A stretch of 64,000 bases of DNA from Anthostomella pinea (Eukaryota > Ascomycota > Sordariomycetes > Xylariales > Xylariaceae), in the NCBI GenBank assembly GCA_963556695.1, contig CAUWAG010000018.1, positions 2,914,001-2,978,000 of the forward strand, written 5' to 3'. Shown here piece by piece: positions 23,480 through 33,980 of this stretch (its first letter is position 1; each line of letters opens with the position of its first letter). The notes beneath the pieces are model-generated. The model was not told the DNA's origin, did no database searches, and was given only the letters and a program-made list of their open reading frames with translations. The position numbers were made by a program, and so were the translations under genes.

Positions 23480-24109
23480 TCAGACTATAGTGGTTTGCGT
23501 AGGTTCGTGCCTCCCAACGAGACACGGCTCGCCGTCCGCTTTTCCGTCGCAACAGCTCCAGGTGAAGGCATACGGGTACGCTTCTACGCGCCAGTCGGTG
23601 CTTGTGTCAATGGCCCCGTCCAACTCGATAACCTCATCGTCGTCTACGAAGTGATCCATATCGATTTCCAGTTCGCCTTCATGACTTGGTCAGTAAGCGA
23701 TACGATGACGGTGCTCGGGGCTCGGCGGCGGCTGTCCCAACGTACCCTCGTGCAGACAACACGCCTCGTCGTAGTTCTCCATCACATCGTAGACCTCCGA
23801 GCAATGCTCACACGTCTCATATCTGGGCTTGAGCGCCGGCACCGGCGGCTGCGCGGCTTCGTGACTGTCATCTTCGGCCTTCGCCCTCTTGTGCGCAGAC
23901 TCCTGCGGTGGCGGGCCGCCGCTGGCTTTGCGTTTGAGGGCATATGTTACCTGTCCTTCGGGGTCGTGGACCAAGAGGTACTGCGCTGCTTGGAAGCTGC
24001 ATTCATCCGACTCATCCCATATGGACTTCAGGACCCAGCGGACGGTAGCGTCGTCGGCTCCATCTATGGCCTGTGACAGGAACGTTTTGACGTGGTTGAT
24101 GGTCGCCAT
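23480..24109 (-). CDS. small Cys/His-rich protein, possible zinc binding
   Basis: Two exons, 23746-24109 and 23480-23676, with intron 23677-23745 (69 bp: GTACGT, branch CTTACTGACC, acceptor ATGAAG). This gives 186 residues with the frame kept at HEG|ELEIDMDHF. The start is the ATG of MATINHVKTFLSQ; the frame continues upstream only to a non-ATG codon. The N-terminal 60 residues are helical; a basic Pro-rich linker (YALKRKASGGPPPQESAHKR) could be a nuclear localisation signal. The second half carries CEHC, then CC..HEG, WSCCDGKADGEPC and a final R-H, a pattern that could bind zinc and that I associate with an uncharacterised ascomycete family. No function can be assigned. A plus-strand open frame over the same bases is a shadow. 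Confidence 0.7.
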
Positions 24110-25229
24110 GATTTGTATCGTAATTCGCCAGTGGGGCAATTGGGAATGACGCGTGCTGGACGCGTTGTGTCACGCAAAAACGAGGGCCCTATGTAGTCAC
24201 GCAACGAGGTTATTCCGGGTCTTATAGTGGATATAACAAGTTGATTCGCGATCTTGTCTACGAGCCAAGCCAGGCAGGCATCAACCAGCCTCTCTCTTAC
24301 CTCAGTTTCATCAGATGTATCCTGGCTGCCTAGGCACGGAGTGTTGGGAATTGAAGGACATAATGTTACGACGCATTGAATTCGGGTGGTCGTAGCCGTA
24401 CTGAATTGAAGGGGTCCGTGTCATTGCGGCTGTGGTGTGGCGTGTCGCAAAGTGCCCAGCCCAGCCATCCCAAATATCCAGCCACCAGCCACAACCAGTT
24501 GGCTGGACCCAGGTGGTCTGTGCTGAACTACTCTCCTTCACCGCCTTTGAATCTATATAAATATCTGCCCTCCCTCCCTTCCTGTGTCTTCTGTTTCCTT
24601 TCCTACTTCATACTTACCTTGGAACGAGGGGGGGAGTTCAAAATTCCCTCCCCTCAGGGCAGGAAGCCTGCATTGCACATCGCGGCGCGGACTGCCCTGT
24701 ATTATCCTTCGGGATCGTACGTTCCGCAATTTTTGCTCAATCAAACCTCTTTTTCGTTGTGAGCGGTGCCTTGAGCACCGCCATGAGGAAGAATAGCCAG
24801 CCCCTCGACTTCCGTACTCCCATCTCGAGTACGTTGACAGGCCCTGTTGTGGCTGCCATTGGCTGACGATGATCCACGATGCGATTGGGCTTCTTCGCGA
24901 CGATGCATCATGGCCTGCAAGTATTTTCCGTTCCCCAGACTTCTCATGAGATCGATTTCAACGACACCAGCACGATATACCGAGAATCAATCATCTTCAT
25001 GTCTACTTCCAAGTGACTCACGATTGGAGTCTGATCATTGCGCGCTCTGCAATACGAGCGATCAGAAGAAGCGGACAGCAGATGTCACTGAGTAGTCTGG
25101 GTAGTGATGCGTGCTCTGGTATCTTGTTGTTTACTCTACTCTGGTCCGCTGTGTCGCCGCCCCCTCCAAGGTGCGGAAATGTACCCGCTCAATGAACATT
25201 AGGGCACCTTGCTCCGACAGCCCACGGCT
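24110..25229. other. intergenic, no gene seen
   Basis: About 1.1 kb between two minus-strand genes, containing the promoter of the Cys/His protein gene. A CT-rich tract near 24535-24610 (TCTATATAAATATCTGCCC and following) contains a TATAAATA element on the plus strand, but no plausible coding frame follows. No RNA gene recognised. Confidence 0.35.
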
Positions 25230-25979
25230 TTACCATATTCCCAGATAACCAAACCACATCAGAGTAGCTGTCAAGGCGAAAGAGCCGACGCTTGGAATAT
25301 GCGAAGCAGCTCCTCCCTCCGAATCAAGTGTCTCCACCGTAGCCTGTCCAGCAACTTCATCATACGCCTTCTGCGGCTTCCCGTCCGACGCCTCAGAATC
25401 CTCCGCGAACCTCTCGTCGCCATCGTACAGCTGTTGGCCCAGACGCAGGGCGCTCTGCTTATCATCTTTCCATACGAGGCCGCAGGCCTCCACGGTCTTG
25501 TTTTCGATCGCGTCGCCATCCCCGCAATCGGACAGCACGCCGTCCCAGCAGGCCAGAAAGGGCGTAAAGCTATAATGCCCCGCCTTGCCCAGCGGCGCCT
25601 CGGTGTTGGTCGCTGTGTAGTTCATGACAATGGTAGAGTTGAAGTTGGTGGAAGCCGCCAGGGCGCCGGTAGCGCCCTCTCGCACGAGCGAGAAGATGTT
25701 CTTGCGCGTTTCGGCATCGGCGTCTACGAAAATGACGTCGGGGTGCACGACTAGACCCATTGCGTAGCGCTCGAAAGAGCAGCCGTCGGCGTTGCCGCCG
25801 TCGCTGCTGGCGAGGCTCTCGGTGCAGTTGACGAAGGATGAGACTGGGAAGGACCCGTTGTACGGGGCGGTCGCCCCGTCGGCGCCGTATTCGCCGGTGA
25901 AGTCGAACTTCTTGCACTTAGCTGCCGCCAACGGGAGCAGCAATGCCGCTGTTGCATATACGGGATCCCAGGTTTCCAT
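25230..25979 (-). CDS. secreted, probably GPI-anchored protein of unknown function
   Basis: Single-exon gene of 249 residues. Start set at METWDPVYATAALLLPLAAA, a clear signal peptide; the frame extends 12 codons upstream but would spoil the signal. The mature part has at least six Cys (KCKKFDF, VNCTES, DGCSFER, LACWDG, SDCGDG, EACGL) and several N-glycosylation sequons (NGS, NCT, NST, NYT, NKT). The C-terminus is a small-residue stretch (SEGGAASHIPS) followed by a hydrophobic tail (FALTATLMWFGYLGIW) ending at the stop, which is the layout of a GPI-attachment signal. It is likely at the plasma membrane or in the cell wall. The family is not recognised. Confidence 0.75.
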   Translation of the reverse strand: METWDPVYATAALLLPLAAAKCKKFDFTGEYGADGATAPYNGSFPVSSFVNCTESLASSDGGNADGCSFERYAMGLVVHPDVIFVDADAETRKNIFSLVREGATGALAASTNFNSTIVMNYTATNTEAPLGKAGHYSFTPFLACWDGVLSDCGDGDAIENKTVEACGLVWKDDKQSALRLGQQLYDGDERFAEDSEASDGKPQKAYDEVAGQATVETLDSEGGAASHIPSVGSFALTATLMWFGYLGIW

Positions 25980-26891
25980 GTTGGAAATGTTTGGTTGGTG
26001 AGTTGATAGTGGCAATGGTCAACCTTTCGTTGCAAGGAGTATGTAGGCTGGAATCCCTAGCTAACATGGAGACAATTGGAATCTGAGTCTATATAGTAGG
26101 GGGATATGGACATCATCTCCAAGCCTGATGGCGGCACAGCGCTGATAATATGAGGTCATGGCGATGATCTTTGGCTGACACGACTTCTCACAGCCTTGGC
26201 GATGCCTTGATCAGAGCTGATCACCATGCCCCCAAGGTCAGACCGCAAGGCCTATCAAGCGAGAACCGCAGGTTGGGGATAATCGCAACTTGCAAGCATC
26301 TTCAGAGGCCCGCGCAGTCATTGCCTTACACAGTCGTATTGCTTCTACGACATACCGTCTTTCCGACTTTTGAGAGTTGAGTTCCCATATGAACATACCA
26401 ATGAAGTATCTGGATTTGAGGGTCATAGCAGCTGGTGCTCGATGGTGACATATGAGCTACACCCTTCCCCAGGTTCCCCCATCTTCAGCCATGTCAGCTT
26501 CAAGGTTACACGGAATCGTTTGGGTGCGCTTCAGCCCATTCGCCAAGGCCCGCTCACAGCCGATCACAGGCCACCCTGTCCTGACCGATGAGGCAGCACT
26601 ACGTCAAGCTCTGATTATTCTGCGTCAGCCGGGTCAGGAGCCCGTCTCCAACGGTGTGCAGTCGTTACACCGCGTCTTGGCAAAAGCGCCAAACGGAACA
26701 GGATTTCTGACGTTCGTACGAGTAGTCCTCCACAATCCATTCGGTGTTGATACCACACAGGGCCGGCTGGTTACAGAATGGGTGGCCCTCGTGCCGGCAT
26801 TGTCAGGTTTTCTATGACCGCGAGATCATTGTAAGTGGCGGCGTTGCAAAGGGCTGAGCTTAGATGGGTCGTTACTACGTACAAGCGACAG
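25980..26891. other. intergenic; one doubtful 121-codon frame
   Basis: About 0.9 kb between the GPI-type protein start and the transporter stop. An ATG-initiated plus-strand frame at 26452-26817 (MSYTLPQVPPSSAMSAS...) has no motif, no obvious promoter and no family resemblance, so it is not called. The stretch near 25980-26100 has a TATATAG element and is presumably the promoter of the GPI-type gene. Confidence 0.35.
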
Positions 26892-28112
26892 CTAATCTGA
26901 CTTGGGCACATCTTCGTCCTGACCAGGCCACATGATCTGCCCCGCGAAGATGGACTTGAAATGCAGCACCAGATCCACGAGCCACGCAGCAAACAGCAAT
27001 ATCGTCATGACGGTAGCCACCCACCGAATGGCGTTGGACTGCAGTTCCTCCCCGATATACCCCGTCGCGAGGGCGAACCCGACATTGGGGAATATGATGC
27101 CCCACCACGACAGCGTGAAGCTCATGCGCGGCTGGCAACGGCCATGCTTGAACGGGAACATGACCGGGATGTTGGAGATGAAGGCGATGGCGAACAGCCA
27201 GAACGTGAAGAGCCAGAGGAAAATCGACACCCACAGCGCCACGAGCTGTAGGATCTCGACCGCGTTTGGAAACCGCGCGAAGAATCCGTAGCCCGGCGGT
27301 ATGTAGCGCGCGCATCCGATTAGGGATACGATGGTATAACGCGCCGAGCCGACGGGCATGAAGAGGCCGGGCCTCAGATTGGGTGACCCTAGACCGTTCT
27401 CGAGCAGACTGCCGAGGAACCACGCGAGCAGCAGGACGCTCACGATCCAGCCGAGACCTTGGTACGCGATGCCGGCGACGAGGATGGGCAGCCGGTGGTA
27501 GGGCGGCTGTGAACCGGCGATGGAGGCCGCAATGGTGCCAGTGAGCATCGTGTTAAAGATTAGCAGGAATACGGCCGGGTTCATCTTTATCGGCTTGAAC
27601 GGCGACGCGGCGAAAATGACGACCCATTCGATCGTGGCGTACAGCAGCGTGATGGCGGCGTAGATCCAGAAGAGGACGCGGATGGCGACCACAAGCCACA
27701 CGCCGGTGTGCGAGACCCCGAAGCGCTCCATACAGATAATGGAAGTCGCCATCGACAGCATGAAGGAACCCACGAACAACGGCTCCGGCGGATTCGTGAA
27801 GGAATGCTTGATCATGTGCGGGTGAAGCACGAATCGCGTGATCATGGCTGCGCAGAAGATGAGGAAGAGCACCAGATTGAGGATGAAGACCACGACTCCA
27901 GTCGTCTGGAGCCCGTGGAATTGGTATGGTGTCTGCGAGAGGAGTATTGTTATGCCGCCTGTGGATTGCGTGCAGGCGAAGTTCGCCCAAGTGAAGTGGG
28001 CCATGCGCTCGCGAAACCCGACACCCTTCCCCCCATTATCCCCTTTGCCACTTTGGGGTGAGTGATCTTCATCTCGCATGATTGCGTCGCCGTCACTGGA
28101 TTGGTTTTGCAT
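26892..28112 (-). CDS. C4-dicarboxylate/malate (or sulfite) transporter, TDT family
   Basis: Intronless, 406 residues, polytopic membrane protein of the tellurite-resistance/dicarboxylate transporter family (Mae1, Ssu1 and plant SLAC1 relatives). After a hydrophilic 34-residue N-terminus it reads HFTWANFACTQSTGGITILL and then SQTPYQFHGL, the family signature at helix 1. About ten hydrophobic helices follow (for example VVVFILNLVLFLIFCAAMI and WVSIFLWLFTFWLFAIAF). TNPPEPLFVGSFMLS is the typical conserved loop/helix. It ends in a short hydrophilic tail. In this family Mae1 imports malate/succinate with protons and Ssu1 exports sulfite; the N-terminal sequence looks closer to Mae1, but the substrate is an inference. 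Plasma membrane expected. Confidence 0.88.
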   Translation of the reverse strand: MQNQSSDGDAIMRDEDHSPQSGKGDNGGKGVGFRERMAHFTWANFACTQSTGGITILLSQTPYQFHGLQTTGVVVFILNLVLFLIFCAAMITRFVLHPHMIKHSFTNPPEPLFVGSFMLSMATSIICMERFGVSHTGVWLVVAIRVLFWIYAAITLLYATIEWVVIFAASPFKPIKMNPAVFLLIFNTMLTGTIAASIAGSQPPYHRLPILVAGIAYQGLGWIVSVLLLAWFLGSLLENGLGSPNLRPGLFMPVGSARYTIVSLIGCARYIPPGYGFFARFPNAVEILQLVALWVSIFLWLFTFWLFAIAFISNIPVMFPFKHGRCQPRMSFTLSWWGIIFPNVGFALATGYIGEELQSNAIRWVATVMTILLFAAWLVDLVLHFKSIFAGQIMWPGQDEDVPKSD

Positions 28113-29018
28113 GCCGTTCTATATGATTAGCAGCGTACGGTCGTCAGAATATGGGTAACGTTTGGCCCGAACGGAGTTCGCCTTCAATGAGGGAGAAGAC
28201 AAAGCTGTAGGATATATCCAGAGTTTTGCGCTTCCCGACAGGAAACATCCTCATAAGCGGCCGGTAATCGTAATACATACGGAACATGGTGATGGAAGTC
28301 GATTACATGTACAGACTATTGCACCGCCCTGATGTCATGATGTTAGCCACGCCCGCATATCCGCATCGCGCCAGAGTTTACTTAGTAACTAACAGGTGTC
28401 GGACCGGCTCACCTTACCAACTCTCAACCTCGCAATTCCCGTGGAGATAGCTTCATGTGTTTTCAATCTGAATTGCGAGGGCTAAGAAGCTAAGGTGGGA
28501 GACCAGAGAATCTAAGAGGAGCCGTACTTCGTACTGGTCACAATTTTGTCAAAACTAGGTAACAATAACAATGGTCAATACAATATTTGAGTTGATACTG
28601 CATACACTGGGCATGTATCTTCTTTCGCATATAAGGGGAATGACAATAGCTTCCAGCCGCGTCAGATTGGATGCTGCTGTGTCGGCGGTCTTGATTCAAG
28701 GCACAAGGCGTAACTAGGGTCAATATACAAGATGGCCCGGACCAAGGGCACGATAATAGTCACCTGGAGCCGGCGATGTGCGAGCGCCGGGACGACCATG
28801 AGCTCGAAGTCGGACGTGAAGGCCATTGTCGTGACACTATCAGGCTTCTCTATCAACAGCAACCACGTCGCTAATCAACATCCTCTGGCTAAGGGCCTCC
28901 CGACACGCACTCTTTTGGCATAGTTAAAGCTATGCTAAACATCGTTGAGGGCGTCAGACCGTGAACCACCGGCGAATGCACACAACATCAAATAGCCCCA
29001 AGCCGAACCCGAACATGC
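28113..29018. other. intergenic, no gene seen
   Basis: About 0.9 kb between the transporter start and the dehydrogenase stop; holds the transporter promoter. No frame longer than about 65 codons and no motif. Confidence 0.35.
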
Positions 29019-30125
29019 TCAGTACTTCGCCCCCAACTTCTTGTCCTCCTCAATCTGCGCCGGATCAACCACAATGACCGCTTTCCCCTGAATCTTCCCC
29101 CCCTTAACCAGCTCCACCAGTTCCCCAATCTTCTCCAGCCCCTGAAACGGATTCGTCTTAACCACGACTCCATGGTTCGCCACCGCCTCCAGCATCCCCC
29201 TGCTTTCCTCCGGCGAGCACAGCAGACTGCCGCGGATCCGGATATCACGGAACACCAGCTCCTCAAAAGGGATATCCACCGTCGTCGGCTGCGCAATCTG
29301 CACCATCGTGCCGTGCATCTTCGTGACCGCCGCCCCCAGCGCCGCCGCGCTGTCCGCGTCCGAGATGACGATCGTTGCGTCCGCGCCCCGGCCGCCCGTG
29401 ACGGCCTGCACGGCGCCCACGACGTCCGCTTTGCCCTTGCGCGCATCCACCACCGCATCCGCGCCGTATGTTCGTGATAATTCCAGTCCCTCATCGCGCG
29501 CATCGATACCCACCACTTGCAGGCCTCGCGCCTTGGCGAACTGCACGCCCAGGTGCCCCAACCCGCCGCCGGACCCGACGATGGCAACCCACTCGCCCGG
29601 CACGAGCGCCGTCTGCAGCACGCCGCGCCAGATGGTGCGCCCCGCGCACGCAACCGGCGCCGCGGACAGGAGGCTGACGGCGTCGGGCAACGGGGTCGTG
29701 CTACGCGCGTCGACGCGCACGTACTCAGCGAAGCAGCCGTCGACGTGGACGCCGACGTGGCCGGCGACATGGACGCAGTACTGGCGCTCATTCTCGTTCG
29801 GGCCGACGCAGTCAGCGCACGAACCGCACGGGTGCAGCGGCAGGCCGCACATGACGCGATCGCCAACTGCGAAAGTGGTGACTGACGACCCGGCCGCGAC
29901 GACGGTGCCGGCGCCCTCGTGCGAGCCCGTTATGGGGAGCGCGGAGCGGAAGACGCCCGAGGCGACCATGGTGTCGGTGTGGCAGTGCGAGGCCACGGCG
30001 ACTTTGACGAGGAGATCGTAGGGGTTGACGAGCTGCGGGACGGGGACGGTGCGCAGCTCGTAGGGGGTGTTGAGGGCGGTCAGTTGGAGGGCCTTCATCT
30101 CCTTGGGAATGGTTGGGGCTGCCAT
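29019..30125 (-). CDS. zinc-dependent alcohol dehydrogenase (MDR family)
   Basis: Intronless, 368 residues, close to the family length. Predicted to oxidise an alcohol or reduce an aldehyde with NAD(P). The N-terminal GroES-like domain carries the catalytic-zinc ligand Cys48 in SHCHTDT, the second ligand in GSHEGAG, and a structural-zinc cluster CGSCADC...QYC. The Rossmann motif is GSGGGLGHLGVQFAKARG, followed by an acidic residue in VVGIDARDEG that favours NAD over NADP. The C-terminal part (KGGKIQGKAVIVVD) is typical of fungal Adh-like enzymes. No targeting signal, so probably cytosolic. The third catalytic ligand is likely Cys in PVACAGRT. The physiological substrate is unknown. Large plus-strand frames over this gene are GC-rich shadows. 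Confidence 0.9.
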   Translation of the reverse strand: MAAPTIPKEMKALQLTALNTPYELRTVPVPQLVNPYDLLVKVAVASHCHTDTMVASGVFRSALPITGSHEGAGTVVAAGSSVTTFAVGDRVMCGLPLHPCGSCADCVGPNENERQYCVHVAGHVGVHVDGCFAEYVRVDARSTTPLPDAVSLLSAAPVACAGRTIWRGVLQTALVPGEWVAIVGSGGGLGHLGVQFAKARGLQVVGIDARDEGLELSRTYGADAVVDARKGKADVVGAVQAVTGGRGADATIVISDADSAAALGAAVTKMHGTMVQIAQPTTVDIPFEELVFRDIRIRGSLLCSPEESRGMLEAVANHGVVVKTNPFQGLEKIGELVELVKGGKIQGKAVIVVDPAQIEEDKKLGAKY

Positions 30126-30732
30126 GTTGACGGTTTTGTGTGGTGGTGTATGATACGTTGTGGTTAGGGCGTCGAATTTGTCAACGAGGGTTTAGCTGGG
30201 ATTAATGAGGGCTGGAGGATGCAGTTCGTTGCCCCTTCTGTCGGAGTTTTGAGTGAATTGTGTTTGTTGTAAAGATACAAGTTGGCGTTTGGTGACAAAC
30301 TTGGAATGTGAGGGGCTGTCTCTGGGGCAAACGGCAGGCGATCTACAAACACGTCATCGTTAGGCTTTCCGCCCGCAACATGATCGGGGACGAAGCAAAA
30401 GTTCACCTTGCACTTCCATTCTACCTGCTACAACCCTGGCGTCGAATGAGCGAATGGGCTGACGAAAATGAGACGCAGCAGTCAATCAACAAACCTCGCA
30501 TTGTTGAGCCTTCTGCCCAAGTTGCTGGAAGGTGTTTTCTCATATCTGGGATCAGTCCGTTACACTTGTTTTTGACCTGTTTGGATATTTGGATCGTATC
30601 CGACCGTACATGATTGGTATGTAGTTGAGGCATATCCAAATATTCACAAGTCGTGCTGCGCCGCAGTTGAGGACGTTAAGGAGCGAATGACGAGGGTTCC
30701 AAGATTTGGCCTTATCTCTCGTGCCCCTTATG
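30126..30732. other. intergenic, no gene seen
   Basis: About 600 bp between the dehydrogenase start and the BTB gene stop. Presumed promoter of the dehydrogenase and 3' UTR of the BTB gene. Only short, motif-free frames. Confidence 0.35.
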
Positions 30733-32292
30733 CTATCCTAGCAAGAAGCCTCGTTGCGAGTTGCGTGCCTGCTCGGTACTGAAGGCATCCAGCTTGACGG
30801 CCACGAGTACGCACTCTATAGCACTCTTGCCGTTCTTTGACCCTTGTATCCGTAGCCTCCACTGTCCCGTGCGGACGATCCATTCCTCTGCCGTATGACC
30901 CGAGGCGTCTACTCTCCTTCTCTTCCGTGACCGGCCGAAGTATCCGCCTATGCTTGGTCTCGGAGAATCCTGATCGTCATTTCCGATTGAGGAAGAGGAG
31001 GACATGGCGGCAGCTAGATCATCGACACCGAAGTTCTTGGTGTATGGCTTCCCATCAAGCATGATATGTGTTTCGGAGTCAATGACTATTCGAACGAGAT
31101 CATCACTCAACGGGTAATTTCCTGGTGTTGGCGGCTGGGTTGTTGGAGGGAGACTGAGTTTCGTGGCAACGACCTCGAAGAGCCTCGCAACGCGCGCTTT
31201 GACTTGGCCGAAGAACTCTGCACGCCCAGCGTCCAGATGGATTTTGGTATTTTCGCCGCCAATCTCAAGCACAAGTTCGTACTGCTTATCATCCTCAAAG
31301 GGTCTCATATAGTTGACCCATCCTGAAAATGTGTCTGCCCCGCCGCCACTCAAAGTCATCGACGAGGTGTCGGCAGCTATCAAGATGCCGGACTTGAGGA
31401 TGTCCTCGAGTCTGAGGGCAATTTCTTGTCGTCGGCGAACCTGGTTATAGCTTATGTGGTGCGGGATCAGCTTCTGCTCCAGGCCCTTGAAGTTGAAATA
31501 GCGACAGTCACGTAAAAGAGACGCGCGATGATCTGCATCACGAATGTGAACCGGATAACCCCGCAAGAGGTGCAAAAGCTCGGCAAATATGTCAGCAGAG
31601 CGGTTGGGGACGGATGGCGGCATAATAGAGGGCGGACGGATCAGGTCTTCGCGATCGAGCCCAGGGAAGAGGTCCTCGGGCGAGGAGAAGAAAACGCCGA
31701 ATCCGAGAGAGAAGAAGTTGGGCGTGTTTCCCGGCCCGTTGAACATGTCGCGAGGGATCTGGAACTCGCGATGCCCGATGGAAATGAAGATATGGTCTTC
31801 GTAGAGCTGGGACATCAGCTTGGGCAGAGTATAAAACTGGGCATCCGCGAAGAGGCGCACGAAGTGCGTTCCATCGCGGGGGGTGATATGGTAACCCTGT
31901 AGATGGAGGGAGATGTCTCTGAAAGTGCCGGGGTCTCTGTCAATGTAGAGGGTTCGAATGGCAGTGGACAAGTCCGCGCCAGACTCTTCGGCCTGCTTGA
32001 TCTGACACTGAAAATACCGAGAAAAATAAGATGGAGCTGCACGCCAGGTTAGCGATTGGCTCTAGACGGTGATATGTTTCTTTGATCTGGGTTAACCACC
32101 ATCAGACGAGAGTGAGGCGCCCGAGAGCTTGAACAGCTCCGACCCTATCTGGATGGGAAAGACGCGCTCGTGGGGCAAGATCTTAGGGATCTTGGAGATG
32201 AGCTGTGGATTTGATGGCGGAAGATGGAACTGCTGCATCTGCTCCCGACCTGCACGGCCGGCTTCACTCGAGTTGGAGTTGGAAAGGTTCAT
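30733..32292 (-). CDS. BTB/POZ (T1/KCTD-like) domain protein
   Basis: Two exons, 32100-32292 and 30733-32036, with intron 32037-32099 (63 bp: GTGGTT, branch CGCTAACC, acceptor GTGCAG), giving 498 residues. Start at MNLSNSNSSEAGRAG. The splice falls inside the first BTB fold: LFKLSGASLSSDAPSYFSRY, then IRTLYIDRDPGTFRDISLHL and HFVRLFADAQFYTLPKL. A second BTB-like unit starts about residue 145 (HIFISIGHREFQIPRDMF) and ends with the CRYFNFKGLEQKLIPH helix. The C-terminal 200 residues are unassigned and include a basic patch GRSRKRRRVD (possible nuclear signal). Fungal proteins of this type are annotated as BTB/K-channel tetramerisation proteins; Cullin-3 adaptor activity is possible but not shown. 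Confidence 0.82.
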
Positions 32293-33073
32293 TGTCGGGG
32301 AAGCGGTCACGAAAATGAGACATGTTGCGACCTGACTAGACGCAACCAGGCTGGTCAAGTAGGCAGCTCACGAATATGCCAATCGTCAAAAAGCTGTTAT
32401 AGGCGACGGAACTAAAGATTCCTACTTATAACCACATAAGTGAATGTCGTGTCCCGGTGCTGTCGAGTCCGAGTCCGAGGTGGTTGGTTGCACGGAAGAC
32501 CGTGGTCGGATTTGAAATCAGTTGGAAATCACAGAATCACGGAAATCTAGCTGAGGCGGTGCTTGGCAGCGCTATGTTACAGAGGTGGTGACCCCCTGTA
32601 GCGGGCACCAAGGTGGCACCGGGCGGCAGGGGCAGGCAGGCATGCGCAGGACAGAATAAACCAGACAACGCCCCACTTGACCCTACGAGGCCTTCATTTC
32701 GCAAAGTAATAACACCACGATCAATCGAACAATACCGACGCCAACTAACTTACTTCAACTAGGATCTATGTAACGTGTTCGGTCAACATTTCCTAGATAC
32801 GGCGATTATCTCGAACAGTATCATGAAACGACAAAGAACCAATGGCCACTGCCAGAGCCAAGGATTGCCCTCCCCCCGAAGGGCCACTCACATCAACAAG
32901 TACTTGGTACAGAATGAAATGGATGTTCTACCAACTAACAGACCGGCAACGCTACAGTCCAGGAAACGCTATTCACATAAGAGTGTCTTATCCAGCCTCT
33001 ATCATCGCAACAACGCAGCAACACGCACCGATACGCGAGGCTTCATCCGCTGTTGGGCCGTAGCTCATTTCCC
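32293..33073. other. intergenic, no gene seen
   Basis: About 780 bp upstream of the BTB gene and downstream of the next minus-strand gene. It contains a short GC-rich repeat of GGCA/GGCAGG units near 32605-32645. No convincing frame. Confidence 0.35.
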
Positions 33074-33980
33074 TCAAGGTTGAGCCATCCCATGCCGGAG
33101 TCGCAGTTCAAGGAAGGCTCTCTCGGGCAGCGGCGTAAAAGTGGCGCTGGCAGTGGAAGACAGGCTCGTGGCAGTGGAAGACGGGCTCGGCGGGCCGTTC
33201 GCAGCAGCATGTTCCTGCTCATGTTCCTGTTTGGCGGCAGCCTTGGCAGCTGCTTTTGCCCGACGTCGTTTCTGCTTCTTTCTGTTTACAGGCTGGGCTG
33301 GGGCACTAGTTTTTTCCTTATCATCCTTGTTCGCAGAAGTTTCCTGTTCGGCGGCAGCCTTGGCAGCGGCTTTTGCCCGACGGGCTTTTGCACGACGTTG
33401 GTTCTGCTCCTTTTGGTTTACAGGCTGAGCTGGGGCACTAGCCTTTCCCTTATCATCCTTATTTGCAGAAGTTTCCTCGTCGTCCTTGTCCGCGGCAACC
33501 CCCTCGTCGCTCTGATCCGCGGCAGCCCCCTCGGCGCCGACCACCGGGTTCGCCATGAGGACGAGGTTGCTCGCAGCCTCCCTTCTCTCGATTTCGTCCA
33601 CGACCCCCTGTACCTTGCGTTTAAGCATGCTTTGATAGCACTGCCATGGTAGTATTAAATAGAACGTCTCAGCATGCGGTGTCAATGTGACTCACAGCTG
33701 TGAGCCGATTCATTTCTACCTCCGCTCGAGCCATATCCGCGTCATTCCCAGAGACTAACTTCTGGTAAAGGGGTTCGGCTTTCTGTTGGTCGGTCATTCT
33801 TTCCTCAAAATCCCGTGTTTTGGCTATGATCGTGTCTTCGAGTAAACGATAATGCTTGACGACGCCTTTGTACTTCCAAATCAATTCGGCGACTGTCAGT
33901 CCCTCCCATTCAGAAATATCGATGGGCTTATCCCATGCGTCATCCTGGGCAGGACGCGGGTTCGTGCTCCCGGAGGCCAT
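33074..33980 (-). CDS. helical, Ala/Lys-rich protein with internal duplication, unknown function
   Basis: Two exons, 33696-33980 and 33074-33640, with intron 33641-33695 (55 bp: GTGAGT, TACTAC branch-like, acceptor GGCAG) in phase 0, giving 283 residues. Start at MASGSTNPRPAQDD. Residues 20-95 form a helical domain (WEGLTVAELIWKYKGVVKHY and DMARAEVEMNRLTA) that continues into QSMLKRKVQGVVDEIERRE. The second half is low complexity: two copies of a block around ETSANKDDK, SAPAQPVN and RRAKAAAKAAA, then a Ser/Thr tail ending HGMAQP. No signal peptide or catalytic motif. The basic blocks could bind nucleic acid; this is only an inference. Confidence 0.65.
33228..33477 (-). repeat. in-frame ~117-bp tandem duplication
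   Basis: Two copies of a roughly 117-bp unit beginning GGCGGCAGCCTTGGCAGC at about 33233 and 33350, both inside exon 2 of the Ala/Lys-rich gene. The copies differ by scattered substitutions and one copy has an additional ARR-type insertion. The duplication doubles the basic Ala/Lys block and keeps the frame. Confidence 0.75.

Noticed and set aside
23450..24076. 208-codon plus-strand frame
   Set aside because: Antisense to the spliced Cys/His-rich gene, whose intron signals and frame continuity are convincing.
28988..30021. Long frames on both strands overlapping the alcohol dehydrogenase gene
   Set aside because: Shadows of a GC-rich gene; Arg/Trp/Ala-rich translations without motifs.
25230..32292. 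Possible secondary-metabolite cluster (transporter, dehydrogenase and neighbours)
   Set aside because: No polyketide synthase, NRPS, terpene cyclase or cytochrome P450 in the window; the genes look unrelated.
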